From Planctomycetota bacterium (lineage in GTDB: Bacteria > Planctomycetota > Planctomycetia > Pirellulales > Pirellulaceae), in contig JAPLNJ010000321.1 in assembly GCA_026692885.1 (NCBI GenBank), positions 1 to 7,212 on the forward strand: 7,212 bases of DNA, given 5' to 3'. The notes below the pieces were generated by a model. It was not told where the DNA came from. It saw only the letters and a program-made list of their open reading frames with translations, and did not search any database. This document shows positions 1 to 6,543 of this stretch, piece after piece. Made by a program: the position numbers and the translations under genes. Numbering within the stretch: the stretch's first letter is position 1; each line of letters begins with the position of its first letter.

Positions 1-331
1 TGCCGTCGTGTAGCCGGGACGCTGGAATCCCGTGATCGATGTGAAGATCAAGGCTCGACTCAAGATAGACGGGCGGGTCAGATTCTGTTTCCGAGCCGCC
101 CATCACGAAGAGATACCAAACGTCCTGACACTCGCTGAAGATGCGAAAACGACCAGGGTGCTCTCGAGCTCGTTCGGAAGGAAAGAAGTAATCACATCCG
201 GTCCCATCCGAGGCGAACGGATGACGCTCGATCGACGCCATCACACCAGCGACTGAGTCGAGGCAGAGGTTTAATGGCTGTGCAAACCAACGATCAAAGT
301 ACGCCGAAATCTCGGAAGGTCGTGTCGACAT
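1..331 (-). CDS. SUKH (SMI1/KNR4)-like protein, C-terminus beyond window
   Basis: Leftward open frame of 110 codons without a stop before the window edge, so the C-terminus is missing. The start is the only ATG in frame after an upstream stop (TAG at 344-346); AAGGA lies just 2 nt before it, closer than usual. The visible protein has FRIFSECQDVWYLFV at about residues 66-80 followed by ESDPPVYLES. This resembles the 'F..E.QgVw.W ... DPPV' core of SMI1/KNR4 (SUKH) proteins, many of which are immunity proteins against secreted toxins. The match is by eye and the N-terminal part is not typical, so the family call is tentative. A promoter-like repeat lies 48 bp upstream. An alternative ATG at 357-359 in another frame gives only 21 codons and probably is not the gene. 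Confidence 0.6.
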   Translation of the reverse strand, partial: MSTRPSEISAYFDRWFAQPLNLCLDSVAGVMASIERHPFASDGTGCDYFFPSERAREHPGRFRIFSECQDVWYLFVMGGSETESDPPVYLESSLDLHIDHGIPASRLHDG

Positions 332-373
332 CGTCCTTCGGACCTATGTTCTGAGTCATCCACCCGGCCGCTC

Positions 374-390
374 GCCGCATTGTACCACCC
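374..390 (-). promoter_or_regulatory. Promoter-like repeat, copy A
   Basis: On the minus strand this reads GGGTGGTACAATGCGGC. TACAAT (384 to 379) is a good -10 hexamer. It lies 48 bp upstream of the SUKH-like start, and the same core occurs before each of the other two leftward genes. No convincing -35 is seen, so the promoter call rests on the -10 match, the recurrence and the constant position. Confidence 0.5.
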
Positions 391-413
391 GACAGGAACC
401 ACGAGGACGTCGG

Positions 414-439
414 CTACCACTCCAAAACGCCCGGAAGCC
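414..439 (-). repeat. 26-bp block shared with 981-1006
   Basis: Identical at 23 of 26 positions to the block at 981-1006, and located 40 bp upstream (in the minus sense) of the start of the promoter-like core. With the core it defines a composite repeat of about 65-75 bp between successive leftward genes. The minus-strand ends read GGCTTCC and GGTAGCC, a near inverted repeat. Confidence 0.6.
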
Positions 440-504
440 AACGGCACTGTGGCCGTCCTTGCTTCGCCGCCAAACCACCGACAGGCCCAGATTCCGCCAC
501 GATT

Positions 505-882
505 TCAGGCAAATTCGGATTTGGCGATTCGACCGCACCCCGAACACGCGGTTCCCGGTCGTGTATTCTTCTGTCCGCACCACACACATTCACCGCGGCG
601 TCGGCGAGCACGTCCCCACCGCTCCCGATTCTGAAACGGAATCGTGAGCGCCAGCCAGCCCACCAGAATTGGAATGCAAATCAACCACGTCCACCAGCCG
701 ACGCGCGCGGCCAGCACGATCATACAAATGATCGTCGCCGACCCTATCGCGGTAAGCAAGTCGACACCGACGCAGGAGTTTCGTGAGCAAAGCCAGACAC
801 GAGCGTAGCCCGGCGTAATTCCGAGTATCCGATGAAGGAATGCGCCTTCCGCGATTGCTGGGTCGTGATCATTCATCGGCAT
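505..882 (-). CDS. Small two-TM protein with C-terminal zinc ribbon
   Basis: Predicted 125-residue protein starting MPMNDHDPAI; the second ATG (874-876) is an equally possible start and no strong ribosome binding site decides between them. Two hydrophobic segments, about residues 39-60 and 62-82, separated by a short turn, predict a membrane hairpin. They are followed by an arginine-rich stretch (RARRRRG, 91-97) and four cysteines arranged C99-x2-C102-x10-C113-x2-C116, which form a zinc-ribbon-like motif. By the positive-inside rule the basic stretch and ribbon should face the cytoplasm. The open frame extends far upstream, but that part crosses the promoter-like repeat and is probably not translated. 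No named family is recognised. It sits in a series of same-strand small genes, each behind a similar repeat, which suggests a cassette-type accessory gene. Confidence 0.6.
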   Translation of the reverse strand: MPMNDHDPAIAEGAFLHRILGITPGYARVWLCSRNSCVGVDLLTAIGSATIICMIVLAARVGWWTWLICIPILVGWLALTIPFQNRERWGRARRRRGECVWCGQKNTRPGTACSGCGRIAKSEFA

Positions 883-931
883 GCGAACGACGCCCGACGT
901 TGATTCGGCGACTCCGTCTATCGGACCACTG

Positions 932-956
932 GCCGCATTGTAGCACTGGGCAAGGG
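932..956 (-). promoter_or_regulatory. Promoter-like repeat, copy B
   Basis: The minus strand carries CCCTTGCCCAGTGC followed by TACAATGCGGC. The -10-like TACAAT (942 to 937) is about 55 bp upstream of the small membrane-protein start. It matches copy C at nearly all positions between CCCTTGCC and the end of GCGGC, and continues with nnGTGG in both. Confidence 0.5.
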
Positions 957-980
957 TTGCGGGACCATCGGCCCCTGCCT

Positions 981-1006
981 CTTCCACTTCAAGACGCCCG
1001 GAAGCC
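981..1006 (-). repeat. 26-bp block shared with 414-439
   Basis: Second copy of the block described at 414-439 (23 of 26 identical), 49 bp upstream of the start of promoter-like core B in the minus sense. Its minus-strand ends contain CTTCC and GGAAG, so a small stem is possible here too. A much weaker counterpart may exist near 1856-1878, upstream of copy C. Confidence 0.6.
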
Positions 1007-1061
1007 GAGACTGCGGGGCATCCCCAGGGCACGCATCCCGCGGTCACGCACTTGGCGTGTT

Positions 1062-1089
1062 GCGTGGCCGGTGCGATGCACGACCACGC
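1062..1089 (-). other. Stem-loop 3' of the DUF4303 gene
   Basis: Imperfect hairpin with outer arms GCGTGG and CCACGC, one mismatch, then CG/CG, a one-base bulge and TGC/GCA around a GAT loop. It begins 32 nt after the stop codon of the DUF4303 gene in the direction of transcription. No T-tract follows on the minus strand, so it is not a classical intrinsic terminator. It could stabilise the 3' end or be part of a recombination site. Confidence 0.4.
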
Positions 1090-1121
1090 ACGCTCTAGGC
1101 CCGGCTGTGCTGGGTCGTTCG

Positions 1122-1736
1122 TCAGCGGCGACCGAAGATTCGATAGAACTCGTCCGCGAGCCGTTTTCCCTTGTTCGCATCCTGCAGGTACCAATGGCGG
1201 GCGGCTTTCCACTGTTCCGGATCAAACTCTGCAAACACTTCAGGCGGGTTGATCCAGCGGGCCGATTCTCGTTCGGCCCAGCCCGCGTTACCGTCATCGG
1301 CGATGGTGAAGAACACCGTAGGCCGCGATTCCCCACTACCGAAGAATCCCTCGTCGCTCAATTCCTTGAGGCCATCGATTGTGGCACCAAACAGCCTTGC
1401 GCTACGTTCCATCGACACCTGGTAGTCCGGAAGCGGGTAGTCATCTTCACTGAATGCGTCAAACGCCCCGATAATGGCCCCCCCGAGGTAGGCCCAGTCT
1501 CCTGGATTCCACTTGACAAAACACATGCCCCCCTCATCCAAAGGAGAGTATCGCTCGAGTTGTTCGCGTAGCTTTTCCCGGGAATTAGCCGCAAGAACCG
1601 GGCTGTCGAACTCAGTATCCGTGAAAAGGGCGAAGGCGTAGAAATGCTCAGACGGATTCTGTTCGCGCACTTTCCTGAAGAACTTCTTCACCCCCTCGAT
1701 GATGGCTTGCTTTACGGTCGTGTGGGCGTCTGTCAT
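1122..1736 (-). CDS. DUF4303 family protein
   Basis: Predicted 204-residue soluble protein of unknown function. The start at 1736 follows AGGA (minus strand) with 9-nt spacing; the longer open frame upstream crosses the promoter-like repeat and is rejected. Features matching my memory of DUF4303 are an N-terminal helix followed by HFYAFALFTDTEFDSPVLAANS (about 31-52), KWNPGDWAY (75-83), and a C-terminal VFFTIADDGNAGWAERESARWINP segment (about 141-164), where such proteins have 'lfvsisD ... e..Sa..lNP'. No catalytic motif, signal peptide or membrane segment is seen. DUF4303 proteins often occur as scattered accessory genes, and some genome contexts suggest roles near toxin-immunity loci, but that is not established. 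It lies 61 bp downstream of promoter-like copy C and is followed by a stem-loop. Confidence 0.8.
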   Translation of the reverse strand: MTDAHTTVKQAIIEGVKKFFRKVREQNPSEHFYAFALFTDTEFDSPVLAANSREKLREQLERYSPLDEGGMCFVKWNPGDWAYLGGAIIGAFDAFSEDDYPLPDYQVSMERSARLFGATIDGLKELSDEGFFGSGESRPTVFFTIADDGNAGWAERESARWINPPEVFAEFDPEQWKAARHWYLQDANKGKRLADEFYRIFGRR

Positions 1737-1791
1737 AGGAGTCGTTCCTGTGCGTACTTGCGATTCTACAGCCGGATCTGCCCGGCCACGC

Positions 1792-1816
1792 GCCGCATTG
1801 TACCACCCGGCAAGGG
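1792..1816 (-). promoter_or_regulatory. Promoter-like repeat, copy C
   Basis: The minus strand reads CCCTTGCCGGGTGG and then TACAATGCGGC. TACAAT (1802 to 1797) is 61 bp upstream of the DUF4303 start. Shares the CCCTTGCC-to-GCGGC span with copy B and GGGTGGTACAATGCGGC with copy A, so it looks intermediate between them. Confidence 0.5.
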
Positions 1817-2025
1817 CCTCAACATTCAGGCAATCGTCTCGCGTCCGCCGATCCGCTGACACTGAAGTTGGTGCCCGCCAGGTCGGCCTTCGCATCCGCT
1901 GGAATCCGGCGTCCGTCAAGAATCCCGCCAGCACCCCGGGCAATTCGTCTGCAAACGGCATACATAACCTGATAGGCGACGCGCGTGCGTCGCAAACTCA
2001 GGAACCCTCCGGTGCCGCCCGAACC
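1817..2025. other. Intergenic gap between divergent genes
   Basis: Separates the leftward DUF4303 unit from the rightward recombinase (the total non-coding stretch is 1737-2025). Open frames cross it on both strands but contain no recognisable protein. No Shine-Dalgarno sequence is visible before the recombinase ATG at 2026, and no convincing promoter was found for it. A weak relative of the 26-bp block may lie near 1856-1878. Confidence 0.5.
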
Positions 2026-3240
<1,215 letters not shown>

Positions 3241-3282
3241 CCTGAGCCATTCGGCGGCCCCGACGCGATCTTGGCCCCAGGA

Positions 3283-3317
3283 TTGCTTCAAATTCAAGCG
3301 GATTGATACAATGCGGC
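3283..3317 (+). promoter_or_regulatory. Candidate promoter of the transposon operon
   Basis: TTGCTT (3283-3288), an 18-bp spacer and TACAAT (3307-3312) form a reasonable sigma-70-type promoter pointing to the zinc-finger gene. The -10 is embedded in TACAATGCGGC, the same 11 bases found in the three leftward promoter-like repeats. If used, transcription would start near 3319 and give a leader of about 175 nt. Confidence 0.5.
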
Positions 3318-3374
3318 GGTTCGCCCGCGGCCGCCCGTGAGCGTGGCCAAGATACGCGCGGGAGAATCCGCAGA

Positions 3375-3402
3375 ATCGGAGCAAGGTTCCTGATGCTCCG
3401 AT
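3375..3402 (+). other. Stem-loop 1 of the operon leader
   Basis: Perfect 9-bp inverted repeat ATCGGAGCA (3375-3383) and TGCTCCGAT (3394-3402) around a 10-nt loop, in which AGG and CCT could pair further. It lies inside the predicted leader RNA. The arms contain CGGAG and CTCCG, which recur in the inverted repeat over the ribosome binding site, so alternative pairings are possible. Confidence 0.7.
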
Positions 3403-3451
3403 AAAAAAGCCCCTCGCAGAACCAGATCACTCGATCGCGGTCTGCGAGGGG
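3403..3451 (-). terminator. Intrinsic terminator for leftward transcription
   Basis: Perfect 11-bp stem CCCCTCGCAGA (3410-3420) and TCTGCGAGGGG (3441-3451); inside the 20-nt loop, GATC and GATC can pair again. On the minus strand the stem is followed after one C by six T residues (3408 to 3403), a textbook rho-independent terminator. On the plus strand no T-run follows, so it should not stop the operon transcript. No leftward gene lies to its right in the window, which raises the question of what it terminates. Confidence 0.75.
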
Positions 3452-3452
3452 T

Positions 3453-3486
3453 GTACTCCGAATGGTGAATGACTACCACGGAGTAC
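3453..3486 (+). promoter_or_regulatory. Inverted repeat covering the Shine-Dalgarno site
   Basis: GTACTCCG (3453-3460) and CGGAGTAC (3479-3486) form a perfect 8-bp stem with an 18-nt loop. The right arm contains GGAG at 3480-3483, the likely Shine-Dalgarno sequence for the ATG at 3493 (9-nt spacing). In RNA this stem would hide the ribosome binding site, as described for the transposase mRNA of IS200. Confidence 0.6.
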
Positions 3487-3492
3487 TCAACT

Positions 3493-4077
3493 ATGGATCA
3501 TGGCTTGCTGCACAAGGCCAGCTTCTGGCTATTTCTTTTCGCAATCGACCGCGATCTTGCCGACAGCGCCCGCCGGAAAGCCTGCTCCTGCGGCGGCCGG
3601 CTACACTGTGCCAATTTCCCGCGTAAACCGCGCGGCGGTGGCGCGGAACTGCCGGAACAGTACGGCTGTCGGCTGAGCTTCTGCTGCGACCAGGAAGATT
3701 GTCGCAAGCGGCTGACACCGCCCTCGGTGCGTTTTCTTGGCCGGAAGGTCTATCTGGGCGCCGTGGTGGTTCTGGTCGCCGCGATGCGGCAGGGAGCGGC
3801 ACCACGCCGCGTGCGCGAACTGTCAAAGCTGTTTGGCGCGGATCGGCGGACCATCGCTCGCTGGCAGACATTGTGGTGTGAGCACTTTCCCCAGACGCAA
3901 TTTTGGAAGGTCGCCCGGGCCCTGTTGGTCCCGACCGTCGATGTGACCATCCTTCCGCTGGCCCTGGTGGAAGCGTTTCTCGGCGACGGTGATCCCTGCC
4001 AAGGCTGGGGGCGGTTGCTGCAATTCCTCGCGCCGATCACGGTCGCGGGGGGCTGGGACAGCAAGGTCTTCCGCTAA
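3493..4077 (+). CDS. Zinc-finger/HTH protein of the transposon, function unknown
   Basis: 194-residue protein. The start at 3493 is preferred over ATG 3469 because GGAG precedes it by 9 nt. Cysteines C31/C33 (CSCGG) and C64/C65/C70 (FCCDQEDC) suggest a treble- or ribbon-type zinc finger in the N-terminal third, within a basic stretch (FPRKPRGGG). A putative helix-turn-helix follows at about 106-128 (VRELSKLFGADRRTIARWQTLW). The C-terminal half has no motif that I recognise. I recall similar uncharacterised proteins encoded just upstream of comparable transposase/AAA pairs, but cannot verify this here. It is the first gene of the module, 98 bp before the transposase. Zinc plus HTH suggests DNA binding: end or target recognition, or a regulator. 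TniQ/TnsD-type target selectors also carry N-terminal zinc fingers, but no specific TniQ homology is visible. Confidence 0.75.
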   Translation: MDHGLLHKASFWLFLFAIDRDLADSARRKACSCGGRLHCANFPRKPRGGGAELPEQYGCRLSFCCDQEDCRKRLTPPSVRFLGRKVYLGAVVVLVAAMRQGAAPRRVRELSKLFGADRRTIARWQTLWCEHFPQTQFWKVARALLVPTVDVTILPLALVEAFLGDGDPCQGWGRLLQFLAPITVAGGWDSKVFR

Positions 4078-4164
4078 CTCCGGGCCACCCGCAGAAGATG
4101 CTCGTCGACGGCGGGCGGGGGCCAAGGAAGATGGGGGCCAGACGAATCCCTTCCCCTGTTTTCT

Positions 4165-4170
4165 AAGGAG
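4165..4170 (+). promoter_or_regulatory. Ribosome binding site of the transposase
   Basis: AAGGAG ends 5 nt before ATG 4176 and fixes the transposase start. The same hexamer precedes the third gene. Confidence 0.8.
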
Positions 4171-4175
4171 TTGCC

Positions 4176-5699
4176 ATGATCCCCAAACCTGAGCGAACGA
4201 TTCCGGTTGCTTGGGCGCGTTTCCGGTTCTCCGTGGTGGGCTCGCTGTTGAGTTCGCCGCCGGCGCGCGGAGACCTCAAGACGGCCCTGCAGAGCCTGGC
4301 AAACAAGACCTGGACGCATCCGGCGACCGGACGGCAGGTCCAGTTCGCGGTGGGCACCATCGAACGGTGGTATTACACCGCCCGGAGCGAGCGTGACGAT
4401 CCCGTTCGTGTCCTCGAACGGGCCGTGCGGAAAGACCGCGGCAAAATCACGCTGCCGGCGGTGCTGATCCAGGAACTGACGCGCCAACACCGCGACCATC
4501 CGCATTGGACGTATCAACTGCACTATGACAATCTGGCCGCGGTGGTGAAGGCCGATCCGAGTCAGGGGCCGCTCCGTTCCTATTCCACCGTGCGGCGATA
4601 CATGCAGGCGCATGGCCTGGTGCGCAAGCCGCGGCCGGCGCCCAAGGGCCGGCCGGGCGAAGAGCGCGCGGTGCAGCGGCGGGAGAGCCGCGAGATCCGC
4701 AGCTACGAGGCCGAGTATGTCGGTTCGCTCTGGCATCTGGACTTCCACCACGGCTCGTTGAAGGTGCTCACGTCCCGCGGGCAGTGGGCGCGGCCCCTGA
4801 TCCTGGGCATCCTGGACGATCACTCGCGGCTGTGTTGCCATCTGCAGTGGTATCTCTCGGAGACCGCCGAGGATCTGGTGCACGGCCTCTCGCAGGCGAT
4901 CCAGAAACGCGGCTTGCCGCGGGCCCTGCTGACGGATAACGGCTCGGCCATGATCGCCGACGAAGTGACCGAAGGGCTGCTGCGACTGGGGATCGTCCAC
5001 GAGCGGACGCTGCCCTACAGCCCGTACCAAAATGGCAAGCAAGAGTCCTTCTGGGGGAACCTCGAAGGCCGGCTGATGGAGATGCTCGACAGCGTCCCGG
5101 AACTGACGCTCGAGTTCTTGAACCAAGCCACGCAGGCCTGGGCCGAGATGGAATACAACCGGGCCGTCCACCGCGAGACGGGCTGTTCGCCGGTATCCCG
5201 GTTCGCGCAAGCGCCCGACGTGCTCCGGGAGAGTCCCACCAGCAACGCCCTGCGCGACGCGTTCCGCCTGGAAACGCAGCGCCGCCAGCGGCACAGCGAC
5301 GGGACGATCTCGCTGGAGGGCGTGCGGTTCGAGATCCCGGGCCGTTATCGTCACTTCCGCGACGTAACGGTGCGTTACGCCCGTTGGGATCTGAGCCGAG
5401 TCGATCTGGTGGACCCGCGGACCGGCACCATTCTGGCACCGCTCTACCCACTGGACCGCCGGGCGAACGCCGATAGCCAGCGGCGACTGTTTGAACTCGG
5501 CACCCTGCCCGGCGACGGCGCGCCTCCGCCGGGCGATGACCCGCCACCCGCTGCGGGCCAGTCGCAGACGTCCCAGCCACCCACTCCGCCGCCGCTGCCT
5601 CCGCTGCTCGCGCAACTGCTGGCCGAGTACTCGGCCACCGGAACACCGCCCGCCTACCTGCCCAAAAGTAACCCTCTCGATCAAGGAGCCAAGGTATGA
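4176..5699 (+). CDS. DDE transposase, rve superfamily (TniA/MuA/IS481-like)
   Basis: 507-residue protein expected to cut the 3' ends of the element and join them to target DNA. An N-terminal DNA-binding region (about 1-150) includes helical stretches ending in STVRRYMQAHGLVRKPRP. The rve/RNase H-like core carries D189 (WHLDFHHG), D254 (LLTDNGS) and E290 (KQESFWG); 35 residues separate the last two, a DD35E triad, so the active site looks intact. YSPYQNGKQESFWG is typical of this superfamily. A beta-barrel-like C-terminal domain follows (about 375-430), then a proline-rich linker (446-476) and a short helical tail ending at 507. The stop overlaps the start of the ATPase gene by 4 bp (ATGA), showing translational coupling. 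Whether it is nearer TniA or IS481 cannot be settled by eye. Confidence 0.9.
   Translation: MIPKPERTIPVAWARFRFSVVGSLLSSPPARGDLKTALQSLANKTWTHPATGRQVQFAVGTIERWYYTARSERDDPVRVLERAVRKDRGKITLPAVLIQELTRQHRDHPHWTYQLHYDNLAAVVKADPSQGPLRSYSTVRRYMQAHGLVRKPRPAPKGRPGEERAVQRRESREIRSYEAEYVGSLWHLDFHHGSLKVLTSRGQWARPLILGILDDHSRLCCHLQWYLSETAEDLVHGLSQAIQKRGLPRALLTDNGSAMIADEVTEGLLRLGIVHERTLPYSPYQNGKQESFWGNLEGRLMEMLDSVPELTLEFLNQATQAWAEMEYNRAVHRETGCSPVSRFAQAPDVLRESPTSNALRDAFRLETQRRQRHSDGTISLEGVRFEIPGRYRHFRDVTVRYARWDLSRVDLVDPRTGTILAPLYPLDRRANADSQRRLFELGTLPGDGAPPPGDDPPPAAGQSQTSQPPTPPPLPPLLAQLLAEYSATGTPPAYLPKSNPLDQGAKV
5683..5688 (+). promoter_or_regulatory. Ribosome binding site of the AAA ATPase
   Basis: AAGGAG lies 7 nt before ATG 5696, inside the 3' end of the transposase gene, and supports the 4-bp overlapping start. 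Confidence 0.8.
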
Positions 5700-6541
5700 A
5701 CGTCAAGAAACTCTTAGCGCTGTGGGGCCTGAAGTGGAACCCGTTCTCGCCGGAGTTGCCCAGCGAAGCCCTGCTGGTAACTCCCGCTATCGAGCAGTTC
5801 GCCTGGCGTGTCGAGCAGTTGGTCCAGGAGGGCGGCTTCGCCCTGATCTCGGGCGAGTCGGGCACCGGCAAGTCGGTCGCCCTGCGGATCGTCGCCGAAC
5901 GCCTGGCAGCGTTACGCGACGTGAGCGTCGGAGTCTTGGAGCGGCCCCAGTCCAAGCCGGCCGACTTCTACCGCGAGTTGGGCGAGATCTTCGCCGTCAA
6001 GCTCAGCGCCTCGAATCGCTGGGGCGGCTTCAAGACGCTGCGCGAACGCTGGCGCTCGCATCTGGCCGCCGCGCGTATTAAGCCGGTGCTGCTGATCGAC
6101 GAGGCCCAAGAGATGGCCGTCGAGGTGCTGAGCGAACTGCGGCTGTTGTCCAGCGCCGACTTCGATGCCACCGCGCTGTTAACGGTGGTTCTGGCTGGCG
6201 ACGGCCGACTTCCGGAACGCTTGCGGCATCCTGACCTGGTGCCGCTGGGAACTCGCATCCGGACGCGACTCCATACGGAACCCGCCACGCGCGAGGAACT
6301 CGCCGAGTTGCTCCGACATGCCTTGGCCAAGGCCGGCAACGCCACGCTCCTGACCAGCGAACTGCTGGACACGTTGGTGGACCACGCCGCCGGCAACTAC
6401 CGCCTGCTGATGATCATGGGCGGCGAACTGTTGGCCTACGGCTTGGCGCAAGAAGTCAGCCAACTCGACGAGAAGTGCTACCTGGCCGCCTTTCAACCGT
6501 CGCAGCCCCGTCCGGCGGTCAAGAAGAAAGCGAGGGCCTGA
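5696..6541 (+). CDS. AAA+ ATPase, ExeA/TniB type (transposition partner)
   Basis: 281-residue AAA+ protein. It opens with LWGLKWNPFSPELPSEALLVTP, the 'glk.nPF' start seen in ExeA- and TniB-like ATPases. Walker A is GESGTGKS (53-60), Walker B VLLIDEAQEM (131-140), a sensor-1-like VVLAGD lies at 164-169, and arginines at RIRTRL (187-192) could act as the arginine finger. A helical lid follows to about 255, and the tail is basic (VKKKARA). No membrane segment is present, which argues against an ExeA secretion role. Overlap with the transposase gene points to the job done by TniB, MuB, TnsC and IstB: an ATP-dependent filament or ring on target DNA that activates the transposase and gives target immunity. 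This role is inferred from family and position. The next gene starts 2 nt after its stop. Confidence 0.9.
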   Translation: MNVKKLLALWGLKWNPFSPELPSEALLVTPAIEQFAWRVEQLVQEGGFALISGESGTGKSVALRIVAERLAALRDVSVGVLERPQSKPADFYRELGEIFAVKLSASNRWGGFKTLRERWRSHLAAARIKPVLLIDEAQEMAVEVLSELRLLSSADFDATALLTVVLAGDGRLPERLRHPDLVPLGTRIRTRLHTEPATREELAELLRHALAKAGNATLLTSELLDTLVDHAAGNYRLLMIMGGELLAYGLAQEVSQLDEKCYLAAFQPSQPRPAVKKKARA

Positions 6542-6543
6542 CG

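Noticed and set aside
840..1571. 243-codon plus-strand open frame
   Set aside because: Antisense to the DUF4303 gene and the repeat; low-complexity Arg/Pro-rich sequence without motifs.
357..1880. Canonical integron attC sites
   Set aside because: No RYYYAAC/GTTRRRY pair framing a stem was found by eye in any of the three intergenic repeats, and no integron integrase is in the window.
1699..2025. Extension of the recombinase frame upstream to ATG 1699
   Set aside because: It crosses the DUF4303 start and promoter repeat C, and the encoded peptide shows no family resemblance. The helper-like sequence begins at ATG 2026.
4126..4160. Possible terminator or attenuator between the zinc-finger gene and the transposase
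   Set aside because: Only a 5-bp stem (GGAAG/CTTCC) with a 19-nt loop before a short T-rich run; too weak to call.
4074..5684. 536-codon open frame on the minus strand
   Set aside because: It is the antisense shadow of the transposase gene in GC-rich DNA; the composition is Arg/Gln/Gly-rich with no recognisable domain.
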